Shown here piece after piece: positions 9,525-17,600 of a DNA stretch of 40,264 bases. Below the pieces are notes generated by a model. The model saw only the letters and a program-made list of their open reading frames with translations, did no database searches and was not told the DNA's origin. The stretch covers positions 1 to 40,264 of the forward strand of contig JASHWA010000056.1 in assembly GCA_030044325.1 (NCBI GenBank). The letters run 5' to 3'. Every line of letters begins with the position of its first letter. Position 1 is the first letter of the stretch. The DNA comes from Bryobacteraceae bacterium. GTDB taxonomy: Bacteria; Acidobacteriota; Terriglobia; Bryobacterales; Bryobacteraceae. Both the position numbers and the translations under genes were made by a program.

Positions 9525-10484
9525 TCACGCGACCCTCCACGGAATCGCGACGGCGACCGCGAATCCGGCCCGATACACCGGATGCGCGAAGTTTTCCGGC
9601 GCCACATCCATCGCCGCGCCGCGCGGCTCGGCTTGCGCCACGATCACCGAGCCCTCCGCAACCATCCGCGTCGGCCGCTTCGCATCGCCGAAATCCTCGA
9701 CGCGCCCGGTGCGCGTAGTCAACGCGTAATCGCCGCGCTGCCAGTCGATCGAATCTTCCGCGGCCGGATGAAACAGGGACAACATCCACCACGCGCCCGA
9801 TCCCGCCACTCCGGTGACCAGCGCCGCGTCGTCATCGGAAAACGATATCTCCGCGCGCCCCCATCCGCGCGACCGCTCGCCTCCGAATCCCGAATCCGCC
9901 AGCAGCCGCAGCGCCGCGGTCACCGGCTCTTTCCATTTCTCCGAGTCCCGCAGTTGCGCGGTCATCCACATGCCCGCTTGTGGCGCGAATTCAAGACACG
10001 CGCTCGAATGTTGCTCCACCGCGGCGCCGTGCCGGTCGACCGCAGCGTTGGATCGCACCGAAACCCGAAACGGACCCTGCGCGCCTTGCGGAATCAGGCA
10101 CTCGCTCGCGCCGTCCACCGTCCAGTTTTCCTCCGAAATCGCGCGCCCGTGGACCAAATCGCCCGCGACGCTCATCGGCACGAACCGCGCGCCTTTCCAG
10201 CGCACCTTCGCCGACGGCGGCGGAGGCCACAAACTGCGCGGCGGAACGACGAACATCGTCTCGCCATGAAACGGAAAACATGAGCTCAGCCGCACCGCCG
10301 GATCCGCGCTCCGCGCCGTCGCGTCCAGCCACTCGTCGAGCATTCCCAGCCGCGCCATCGCGGTGGAAACGGCGGAATACACCGAATCGCTGTGATACAC
10401 GCGGTCCACCCGATCGCGGTCGCCCGAATCGGGTCCAATGCGCCAGGGGCCGGTGGGATAAAGTTTAACGATCATCGAGGGCAA
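9525..10484 (-). CDS. csm4: Type III-A CRISPR RAMP protein Csm4
   Basis: MIVKLYPTGPWRIG...VYHSDSVYSAVSTAM; C-terminal LRLLADSGFGGERSRGWGRAEIS glycine-rich RAMP loop. Confidence 0.9.
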   Translation of the reverse strand: MPSMIVKLYPTGPWRIGPDSGDRDRVDRVYHSDSVYSAVSTAMARLGMLDEWLDATARSADPAVRLSSCFPFHGETMFVVPPRSLWPPPPSAKVRWKGARFVPMSVAGDLVHGRAISEENWTVDGASECLIPQGAQGPFRVSVRSNAAVDRHGAAVEQHSSACLEFAPQAGMWMTAQLRDSEKWKEPVTAALRLLADSGFGGERSRGWGRAEISFSDDDAALVTGVAGSGAWWMLSLFHPAAEDSIDWQRGDYALTTRTGRVEDFGDAKRPTRMVAEGSVIVAQAEPRGAAMDVAPENFAHPVYRAGFAVAVAIPWRVA

Positions 10485-10499
10485 GTGTGGGACAGCCGG

Positions 10500-11336
10500 T
10501 CAATTCGCCAGCTTCTCGCCGAAATCCCCGTTCGACGTGACTTTCTGAATCGCGCCCAGATCCGCGCCCGATGCGAGCTCCGTCTCCGCGCCGCCCGAGG
10601 AATAAAACGCGCGATTGCGCCAGGCCAGCTTCAAATTCGCGAACCGCACCCGGCCGCTTCCGCGCGACCCTCCGCCGCCCAGCGCGTCGTCTTCGAGCAA
10701 TCGCAGCCCCTCGAACACGCGCGCCACCAGCGCCTTGTCTTCCTCGCACAAAATATCCATCACCATGCGAACCTTGAATCGCGCGCCCGCGGGAACGCGC
10801 TCAAGCGTCCTCGGATTGGCTTGCGATGTAATCCGGTCGATCGCGTTCTCGCTCTTGACCTCCGTGATTTCGTCGTCGAGATTCTCGCGCATCTGCGCCG
10901 TGATGCTGTCCGGCTCGAGCGGCGCGTCGTACACCGTCAGCCGCGCCGGACTCGCCGCGCGCGTCTCGATCGGCTCCCCCTCCATGCGCTCCACGCGGCC
11001 GGGGCTGCGCCCGAACAGCAGGCAGATTTCATCATCGGGCCGCTCGCTCTGATGAATGCGCACCTCCTGGCCGCGGCGCTTCGAAAGATACACCAGTTCG
11101 GCCGGCGTAGTCAGCCCCAGCGCGTTTTCAAGCAGCGACCGCAGCCTCCCGCGCAACGAGCTCCCCGGAATATACGGCAGCCCGAACGCGTCCTTCACCA
11201 CCGGATTATCCGCGCCGCCGATTTCCAGCGACCCCTTGCCCGCGCCGATGTGCAAGCCGGTTTCGCAGTGCAGATCGCCCGATAAAATCAGTTTCCCCAC
11301 CAACTGCAATTGTGTTTGAGCTGTGTGTGCGCTCAT
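10500..11336 (-). CDS. csm3: Type III-A CRISPR RAMP protein Csm3 (backbone target RNase)
   Basis: LSGDLHCETGLHIGAGKGSLEIGGADNPVVKDAFGLPYIPGSSLRGRLRSLLE...ALGGGGSRGSGRVRF; the IGGxDxPVVKD Asp is retained. Confidence 0.95.
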   Translation of the reverse strand: MSAHTAQTQLQLVGKLILSGDLHCETGLHIGAGKGSLEIGGADNPVVKDAFGLPYIPGSSLRGRLRSLLENALGLTTPAELVYLSKRRGQEVRIHQSERPDDEICLLFGRSPGRVERMEGEPIETRAASPARLTVYDAPLEPDSITAQMRENLDDEITEVKSENAIDRITSQANPRTLERVPAGARFKVRMVMDILCEEDKALVARVFEGLRLLEDDALGGGGSRGSGRVRFANLKLAWRNRAFYSSGGAETELASGADLGAIQKVTSNGDFGEKLAN

Positions 11337-11342
11337 ATTCCT

Positions 11343-12116
11343 CTATTCGTTATATGCGACGATCGCCTCAAAAAGGTCCTTGAATCGCTCGTATCCGCGC
11401 GCATCGTTTTTGCGCGTGACTTGCAACAGCAGCCGTTCGAGCGCGTCCAGGCTGCGCAGCGAATGCCGCACGATGGTGTACGCCAGGCGCGCTCTCAGCA
11501 TCACGAACTGGTGCTGCCGCTCGCTTTCCGGCGCCCGCACCGCGCGGCGAACCGCGTTGTACAATCGCCGCAACTGGCTCTTGGTGCCCGAATCCATGTC
11601 GCGCATCCGTGCCACCACCGCGTGCGCCTGGTTGTCCAGATACAGGCTGTCCGAAATCAGTTTTTCAAGCTCGATATCGGCGAAGCCTTCAAATGGCCGC
11701 GCGCCGCCGGGCCGTCCGCCCTCGCGCCGGTCTCCACGTTGTTCTCCGCGTTGTTCTCCGCGTTGTTCTCCGCGTTGTTCTCCACGTGGTTCTCCGCGCT
11801 GATCACCGCGGCCTTCGCGCCGGTCGCCGCGCCTCTGCTCGCCCTGCTGCGGACGTGGGCCGCGCTCTTCGCGCGGCTTCTCTTCCCGCCGTTGGCCCTG
11901 CGGTTTCGCTTCCGGCTTCGGCTGCGGCTTGGGCGGCTCGACTTTGGGAGCTTCAGCAGGAGCCTCCGGCTGAGGAGCCTCGGGCTGAGGAGCCTCGGGC
12001 TGAGGAGCCTCTGGCTGAGGAGCCTCGACCGTCGAGGCGGCCGGCTCCGGCGCCGCTTCTTTTTGAGTTTCGTTCTCTACCGCATCATCCATCGGACATC
12101 CTTCCTGGGTTGACAA
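11343..12116 (-). CDS. csm2: Csm2 small subunit with long low-complexity N-terminal extension
   Basis: C-terminal ~110 aa ELEKLISDSLYLDNQAHAVVARM...SQLRRLYNAVRRAV...RARLAYTIVRHS...YERFKDLFEAIVAYNE matches Csm2; N-terminal ~145 aa is PQPEA and RGEQ repeats. Alternative start M9 (12092). Confidence 0.85.
   Translation of the reverse strand: MSTQEGCPMDDAVENETQKEAAPEPAASTVEAPQPEAPQPEAPQPEAPQPEAPAEAPKVEPPKPQPKPEAKPQGQRREEKPREERGPRPQQGEQRRGDRREGRGDQRGEPRGEQRGEQRGEQRGEQRGDRREGGRPGGARPFEGFADIELEKLISDSLYLDNQAHAVVARMRDMDSGTKSQLRRLYNAVRRAVRAPESERQHQFVMLRARLAYTIVRHSLRSLDALERLLLQVTRKNDARGYERFKDLFEAIVAYNE
11731..11800. repeat. Tandem 12-bp repeat inside csm2 (encodes RGEQ units)
   Basis: CGTTGTTCTCCG repeated: ...ccacgttgttctccgcgttgttctccgcgttgttctccgcgttgttctccacg... 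Confidence 0.9.
11955..12029. repeat. Tandem 15-bp repeat inside csm2 (encodes APQPE/PQPEA units)
   Basis: GGCTGAGGAGCCTCG repeated with minor variants about four times. Confidence 0.9.
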
Positions 12117-12183
12117 ACACTCGCTACATCCTCAGTTTCGCAAGCGCCTTCGACCGGCTGTGGCGAACAAAGGGTAGCGTAAG

Positions 12184-13626
12184 CTACTCAGCGGACAACC
12201 TCGCCCATTCTAGCGCCACGCGACCGGCGGGCCGCAACTTCACCGTCACCGCGCTGCGCCCGATCAGGTCCGCGATCAGCGCGGTGCGGGCTTTCTGAAA
12301 ATCGCCACGTTCCGGGGCGCCGTCCCGCGCCGCGCCCAGGATTCTGCGAATCCGCCGGTGATAGCGCCACGGCCGCTCGCCTCCCATCCTGCGAGCCTGC
12401 CGGCGCGACATTTTCGACTGCGTCTCGCGATAAATTCCGCATAAATCCCGCAGATATTGCGAAGAGACTCCATAATCCGAAATCATTCGCATCAAAGACT
12501 CTTTTAAATCCGACGCTTCGGAGAACTGCTTCCATTCGAGCGTCCGCCCCAGCAGCCAGATGCAATCCTTATCCGCCGATTTGGCGATCTCCAGCCGCTC
12601 GCCCGCCTCTTCAAACACCGCGCCCAGCGACGAATCGACCGCCGGCGCGAGCGCCAGCGCCATGCTGATCGTCTTCCCCTCCGGCCCGGCGAACTCCTGA
12701 AGCGTCGCCTCGACGAATCTGTGAAACAAGCGTTCGATCTCTCGCGCCAGCGCAATCAGCGCGTCCCACGCGCCATACACCGCGAAATCGTCGCCGCCCG
12801 AAAAAATCACCGTGACTTTTCGCCAGAACTCCGGCATCGAGCACAGCACTTCCAGCTCACCCGCGAAAAACTGCTTGTACATCACCGAAAGCTGGATGTG
12901 CTCCTCGATGGTTTGCGCCCGCCGAATGCGAATTCCGAAATTATCCACGTCGCCGCGCAACACACCCCACGTATTCAATCCCGACGCGCGCCCCGCCAGG
13001 GCGGCCGTCGAGGCCGGCTCGCGGCCGTCGTCGCTCGGCGCCGCGTGCCGCGCAAACGGCAGCGCTTCGGTCGACGATCCCGCCAGGCTCCAGACGTGCT
13101 TTCCTTCCCCGATATGAATCCGTCCCGGCGTTTCCGGCGACCACCCCGCCGATTCCGCGTCGCGCAGCTTCATCCCCAATTGCCCCGCGAAATAATGTTC
13201 CGAATCGCCGTCCGCGGCCGCGGGCGCCGCATCGAACCCCGGCGTTCCCCGCCGATGCTCCATCTGCTCGGTCAACCGCCGCCGGACGTCGCTCCAATCG
13301 CCCAGATTTTCCGTGACGCTCCACAGCAGCTTCAGCAATCCTGCGCTCAAATCGGCGATCTCGCGCGCCGCGCCGTCCAGAAAATTGTCGGCCGCGCCGC
13401 GCGATTCCTCCGGCAGCACCACCAAAAACTGCCCGCCTCCGCTCGATCCCAAAAGGATTTTCGACAATCCCAGCTCGTTGAGCAGCGCGCGCGGCAAAAT
13501 TTCCATCAGCAGCGTGATCCAATGCGAGCGCCCGGTGAAGACCTGGTCATGGTCTTTTTCGGACGGCGCGAACAGAAACTCTTCGATCCCGAGGAGCTTC
13601 CCCTGTAGGAAAATTTGCACGGACAT
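12184..13626 (-). CDS. cas10: Compact Cas10/Csm1, no recognisable HD domain, GGDD intact
   Basis: Palm 1-like LGSSGGGQFLVVLP; palm 2 WGVLRGDVDNFG...VTVIFSGGDDFAVYGAWDALIALAREIERLF; 480 aa with no N-terminal HD and no CxxC zinc ribbon. Confidence 0.92.
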   Translation of the reverse strand: MSVQIFLQGKLLGIEEFLFAPSEKDHDQVFTGRSHWITLLMEILPRALLNELGLSKILLGSSGGGQFLVVLPEESRGAADNFLDGAAREIADLSAGLLKLLWSVTENLGDWSDVRRRLTEQMEHRRGTPGFDAAPAAADGDSEHYFAGQLGMKLRDAESAGWSPETPGRIHIGEGKHVWSLAGSSTEALPFARHAAPSDDGREPASTAALAGRASGLNTWGVLRGDVDNFGIRIRRAQTIEEHIQLSVMYKQFFAGELEVLCSMPEFWRKVTVIFSGGDDFAVYGAWDALIALAREIERLFHRFVEATLQEFAGPEGKTISMALALAPAVDSSLGAVFEEAGERLEIAKSADKDCIWLLGRTLEWKQFSEASDLKESLMRMISDYGVSSQYLRDLCGIYRETQSKMSRRQARRMGGERPWRYHRRIRRILGAARDGAPERGDFQKARTALIADLIGRSAVTVKLRPAGRVALEWARLSAE

Positions 13627-13667
13627 CGTGAGGCGAAATCAACACTTTAGCACGTATGCCAGCCGCC

Positions 13668-14045
13668 TCACAGCCACTTCTTTGCGCGCCACTCGTCGAG
13701 CGCGGCGCCGGTCAGCCGCTCGAGCTCGCCAAGCTGCGCAGCCTCCGGAACGGTCTTGAAATTGAAGCACGTCTTGCCCTGCATGCGCTTCTTCAATTCC
13801 GGCGAAACGCCGCCGGCGAGTTTCGGATTCATGTACAGCGGCATCAAATGATAACTCACGTACGCCTTGCCGCGCCGCACCTGTGCGAACCACAGCGGCT
13901 GTCCTTTATGCTGCGGAAACGGCGACGGCGACTTGCCGACCAACGTGAATTCGGCCGCAGTGTCGGCTTTCACCGCCAGCTTTTCCGCATGTTTGGACAG
14001 CACCGCTTTCAACTTGGTAAAAACGGAATCGAATTCGGCCGCCAT
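13668..14045 (-). CDS. Conserved hypothetical, DUF1801/YdhG-like
   Basis: YVSYHLMPLYMNPKLAGGVSPELKKRMQGKTCFNFKTVPEAAQLGELERLTGAALDEW resembles DUF1801-type small proteins. Confidence 0.6.
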   Translation of the reverse strand: MAAEFDSVFTKLKAVLSKHAEKLAVKADTAAEFTLVGKSPSPFPQHKGQPLWFAQVRRGKAYVSYHLMPLYMNPKLAGGVSPELKKRMQGKTCFNFKTVPEAAQLGELERLTGAALDEWRAKKWL

Positions 14046-14126
14046 AGCCGAATAGGATACATCGCCGCCCGGCCTTAACGCCGCGTGTCAGCCGGCTTTC
14101 AAAACAAAACAGGTTCGGCGGGATCT

Positions 14127-14813
14127 CTACGCGACGCTCTCGGGGATGGAGGCCGGGGCGCGGGAAGCCGTTACCATGGGCGGCAGAATTCCGCTGGCGC
14201 CTGGCTGCGCAACGATGGTGATTCCGACGTGCGCTGCCTCGCGCGAAATCTGAACCGCGCCGGAGCGCTCCAGTTCCGCCAGATCGCGCTCGAGCTCCTC
14301 TTTCGATTTGCCGAGTTGCACCCGCACGTCCCCCGGCGAGATGCGCCCCGCTGCCGGCTCCTGGCGCAGGCACAGGTACACATACAGCCGGAACGCGCCG
14401 TCGGAAAGCCGCGGCAGCGCCCAGTTAAGACGCGCCAGGTCGCGCTCGATCTCCGGATTTCGCGGCTGCGAACGCGGCGGCGCGGCGCGCAGCAGCCGCA
14501 GCGCCGATTCGGCATTGAGGTGGTCCATGGTCGCCAGCCGCAGCACCAGGGTCGCCAGCAGACAGAATCCGGTCACCGCGACTTCAATCGCGTCGTCCAC
14601 GTGGTTCGACGACATCGCCACGATGCCTGCGCTCTGGAGCACGCGCATGCCCTGGTAAACCGAAAGCAGCCCCAGAAACGCGATCAGAAACCGGTCCGCG
14701 CGATAGTGCGGGCGCTTCCGCTCCAGCAGGACACAGGAAAGAATCGTGGTCAGGCACAGCAGGATGGCGAGCGCCGCCAGCGGCTTCACCAGAAAGATGT
14801 GCCATAGGTACAC
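14127..14813 (-). CDS. Membrane protein: N-terminal TM helices plus C-terminal winged-helix-like domain
   Basis: Hydrophobic segments LAALAILLCLTTILSCVLL, FLIAFLGLLSVYQG and VAVTGFCLLATLVL; C-terminal SDGAFRLYVYLCL...ISPGDVRVQLGKSKEELERDLAELERSGAVQI reads as a wHTH. Confidence 0.6.
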   Translation of the reverse strand: MYLWHIFLVKPLAALAILLCLTTILSCVLLERKRPHYRADRFLIAFLGLLSVYQGMRVLQSAGIVAMSSNHVDDAIEVAVTGFCLLATLVLRLATMDHLNAESALRLLRAAPPRSQPRNPEIERDLARLNWALPRLSDGAFRLYVYLCLRQEPAAGRISPGDVRVQLGKSKEELERDLAELERSGAVQISREAAHVGITIVAQPGASGILPPMVTASRAPASIPESVA

Positions 14814-14907
14814 AGATGTTCCCGCCGTAAAAGATCGGCGAAATCCACATCCGTCAGGGTACGGCGTTCGCCTTAATTCCCACGTAGAATCACGCTTAAC
14901 GAGCTCT

Positions 14908-14934
14908 CGAAAAAAGGTGTCTGTCCCCTTTTTC
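14908..14934. repeat. GGGGACAG-type short palindromic element
   Basis: CGAAAAAAGGTGTCTGTCCCCTTTTTCG; resembles the element at 21541-21627. Confidence 0.6.
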
Positions 14935-14937
14935 GCG

Positions 14938-16377
14938 TCACTGCCCCGCCGATTGCGCCGCGCGCGCGGCGGCCTCGTCGAGCAATTTATCCAGATTCTC
15001 CCGCGAATAATACCGCCCCCGCATCACCACCCCCGCGATTTTTTCGGTGTTCCCGATATCCTTCAAAGGGTCCGCGCCGAGCAGCACCACATCCGCGGCC
15101 TTCCCTTTTTCGATCGTCCCGCCCGAGGAAAGCTGCCCGAAATACATCGCCGCGTTGCGCGTCGCCGATTGAAGCGCCTCCATCGGCGTCAATCCCGATT
15201 TCACCAGCAATTTCAGCTCTTCATGCAATCCGAACCCCGGGTACACCGGATTGAAGCCGTTCGCGTCCGTCCCGGCGAGAAATTCGACGCCCGCTCGGTG
15301 CATATCGCCCACCAGCTTCTCATAGCGCGCCAGCAGCGCCTGAATGCGCGCTTCCCATTCGCCGTATTGTTCCGGCGAAAGATCCTTCAGGAAATACGTC
15401 TTGCGCGGGTCCCATTGCTCGCTCCAGCCTTTGAACAGATACTTCCGGCGCGGATCGTTTACGAAATCGGGCTGCCGCGCCCGCGCGAAACCCTCCAGAA
15501 TCGAGAGCGTCGGCGTCTGCCACGTCCCGTTCCTGACGAATGTTTCAAACAGGATCTGCGCCTTGTGTTCATCATAGGATTGGTCGAGCATCTTCGAATC
15601 CGGCCACGCCAGTTCGCGCATCCGCTCCTCCGGCGCCATGTTCCGGTCGAGCATCATCGCCACGCGCTCTTTTCGCAACTCCTCCTCGCGCGTCGAGCAC
15701 GCGAGTAAAATCCCGTTCAGATGCTCTTCGCTCAACTGCCCCGCATCCGACGCTTCGAGCGGGCTCACCGCTTCCGGAACGTGCCCGGCGAACGGCATGC
15801 GGAGCGCGTGCGCTTCCTCCGCGATCGCGAAATACGCCTCGCGCGGAACGCTCGAATAAATCTTTAGGAAATCCACGCCGCTGCGCGCCAGCGCGAGCAC
15901 CGCGTCGCGTCCCTCCTGCGCCGTCGCCACCGCGAACGCCCCCGGCGGCGCCGGACCGCTCCACAGCATCGGCGGACCATCCAGAAAGCCCGGGGCGACG
16001 ATGCGCGGCGCGTCCCGGCGGCTCCGCCATTGCCGGATCACCGGCATCGGAATCCCCGTGAACATTTCGCGCACGCCGGTGATTCCGTTGGCCACCAGCA
16101 GCGGGAAAAAAATTTCGGGCGTTCCCAGGTGAATGTGCATGTCCCACAGTCCCGGGATCAGAAATTCTCCCTTGCCGTCGATCACCACCGCAGTGCGCGG
16201 CACGTGCCGGATCCTTTTCGCGATCTCCGCGATGCGCTCGCCCTCGATCGCGACGCTCATGGGCTTGGTTTCAGGCGCCCCGGTCGCGTCGATCACGCGG
16301 ACGTTCTTGATGACGATGGTCTGCGCGAATCCGCAGGAAGCGGCCAGGAAAACGAGACCGGCCGCGCGTGGATTCAA
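14938..16377 (-). CDS. Secreted amidohydrolase family protein
   Basis: Signal peptide then IVIKNVRVIDATGAPETKPMSVAIEGERI...FLIPGLWDMHIHLGTPE; C-terminal GTDANGFNPVYPGFGLHEELKLLVKSGLTPMEALQSAT. Confidence 0.92.
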   Translation of the reverse strand: MNPRAAGLVFLAASCGFAQTIVIKNVRVIDATGAPETKPMSVAIEGERIAEIAKRIRHVPRTAVVIDGKGEFLIPGLWDMHIHLGTPEIFFPLLVANGITGVREMFTGIPMPVIRQWRSRRDAPRIVAPGFLDGPPMLWSGPAPPGAFAVATAQEGRDAVLALARSGVDFLKIYSSVPREAYFAIAEEAHALRMPFAGHVPEAVSPLEASDAGQLSEEHLNGILLACSTREEELRKERVAMMLDRNMAPEERMRELAWPDSKMLDQSYDEHKAQILFETFVRNGTWQTPTLSILEGFARARQPDFVNDPRRKYLFKGWSEQWDPRKTYFLKDLSPEQYGEWEARIQALLARYEKLVGDMHRAGVEFLAGTDANGFNPVYPGFGLHEELKLLVKSGLTPMEALQSATRNAAMYFGQLSSGGTIEKGKAADVVLLGADPLKDIGNTEKIAGVVMRGRYYSRENLDKLLDEAAARAAQSAGQ

Positions 16378-16392
16378 TGCCTCTTCGAACCC

Positions 16393-16860
16393 CTACAGAA
16401 GCTTCTCGATCGCGGCCTCGATCGTCGGAATGGGCGTCTCTCCGATGAACGCCTTCATCTTTTTCCCCGCGCGATTGTACAAGAACAGCGCCGGCAGGGC
16501 GCCGCCCCAGTTGGGATCGATGGCGTCGCAGAACTTGTCCTCGTCCGCGGTCTTGCGCCAGTAAGTCGGCCCCGCGACCCCGTATTCGGCCAGCGCCTTG
16601 AGGGCCAGCGGCTGCTTGTCCGCTTCGTCGTTCGAGATCGTGATCAGCGCGAAGCCTCGAGCTTTGAGCTTCGCCGCAAGCTTTTCGAGCGCCGGCATCT
16701 CCGCCCGGCACGGCTTGCAATACGTCGCCCAGAAATTCACCAGCACAACTTTCCCTTTTTGCGAGGCAATCAGCTTGGGATAGCCCGCGTCATCGACGGG
16801 CGTCAGCTTCTGAGCGGCGGCGAGCGTCGCCACCGCGCATAGCGCTAGCGCGAGCCTCAT
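16393..16860 (-). CDS. TlpA/ResA-like thioredoxin-fold protein
   Basis: KGKVVLVNFWATYCKPCRAEMPALEKLAAKL, CxxC active site; start at MRLALAL with 4-bp overlap with the downstream gene. Confidence 0.9.
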   Translation of the reverse strand: MRLALALCAVATLAAAQKLTPVDDAGYPKLIASQKGKVVLVNFWATYCKPCRAEMPALEKLAAKLKARGFALITISNDEADKQPLALKALAEYGVAGPTYWRKTADEDKFCDAIDPNWGGALPALFLYNRAGKKMKAFIGETPIPTIEAAIEKLL

Positions 16861-17237
16861 TTCTTCTCCTCTTTTTCCTGCTTCTCGACCTTCAGATTGA
16901 TCACCGGCTGCTTGCGCGTGTCGAAAATGCTGAGCGTCTTCCATCCGCTGGTTTTTCCGCTGTAGTCCGCCTTGAGCTGATAATCGTTGTCCAGCTTGAG
17001 ACCCGCAAAATGATACGCGCCGTCTTTTTCGGTGATGAAGCTCCGCACTTGCAGCGTCCGCTCGTCTTTGAGCTTCACCACCGCTCCGTTGATGAAGTTC
17101 CCGTCAGCGTCGCTCACCGTGCCCTGGACGATGCGCTCCGTCTTGGCGAGCTTTTTTTCTTCCTTGGTCTCCTGCGCCCACACCGCCGCCGAAATCAGCG
17201 CCAGCGCGGCCATCCACCGCATCATTCCGCACCTCAC
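16857..17237 (-). CDS. Carboxypeptidase-regulatory-like domain protein
   Basis: Signal peptide; VQGTVSDADGNFINGAVVKLKDERTLQVRSFITEKDGAYHFAGLKLDNDYQLKADYSG. Confidence 0.8.
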   Translation of the reverse strand: MRCGMMRWMAALALISAAVWAQETKEEKKLAKTERIVQGTVSDADGNFINGAVVKLKDERTLQVRSFITEKDGAYHFAGLKLDNDYQLKADYSGKTSGWKTLSIFDTRKQPVINLKVEKQEKEEKK

Positions 17238-17600
17238 TTACTTCGATTCGGGCGAAAGCACCAGGTTCACGTCCACGCGTTCCGAGCCCGGCACGCCGCC
17301 TCCGGTAATCGACGCTTCCTTTTCATCCGGGCGGTATCCCTTCGCCGCCGCCCGCACCACGTACACCGCCTGGACCGCCGGCACGCGAAACTCGAATTCG
17401 CCGCGATAGTTGGTCGTCGCTTCCTGCTTTTTCGACTTCGCCTCGCCGCGCGCCTGCAACGTCACTTTCGCCTCCGGCACGGCGAACCCCGGATCGCGAA
17501 ACACCGTGCCCTCTACGATCGCGTAGGACGAATTCTTTCCGCCCAAAGCCAGCGCGCACGCGCACAGGAAAACCGCCCCGGCGGCTCTACTTCCACTCAT
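17238..17600 (-). CDS. Carboxypeptidase-regulatory-like domain protein
   Basis: IVEGTVFRDPGFAVPEAKVTLQARGEAKSKKQEATTNYRGEFEFRVPAVQAVYVVRAAAKGY; start at MSGSRAAG because upstream ORF sequence is out-of-frame read of the neighbouring acidic gene. Confidence 0.78.
   Translation of the reverse strand: MSGSRAAGAVFLCACALALGGKNSSYAIVEGTVFRDPGFAVPEAKVTLQARGEAKSKKQEATTNYRGEFEFRVPAVQAVYVVRAAAKGYRPDEKEASITGGGVPGSERVDVNLVLSPESK

Noticed and set aside
9398-9607. N-terminal 70 aa of the csm5 ORF
   Set aside because: Translation of the palindromic element and of the csm4 3' end; the Csm5-like protein starts at MRYRLTC (9397).
9360-10283. Plus-strand ORFs opposite csm4/csm5
   Set aside because: Arg/His/Ala-rich antisense reading of csm genes with no recognisable domain.
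11731-12029. Regular short repeats considered as a CRISPR array
   Set aside because: Units are 12 and 15 bp, contiguous with no spacers, and in frame within csm2; they are coding tandem repeats.
12174-12187. Small hairpin GTAGC-GTAA-GCTAC at the cas10 stop codon
   Set aside because: Only 5-bp stem without a T-tract; too weak to call a terminator or attenuator.
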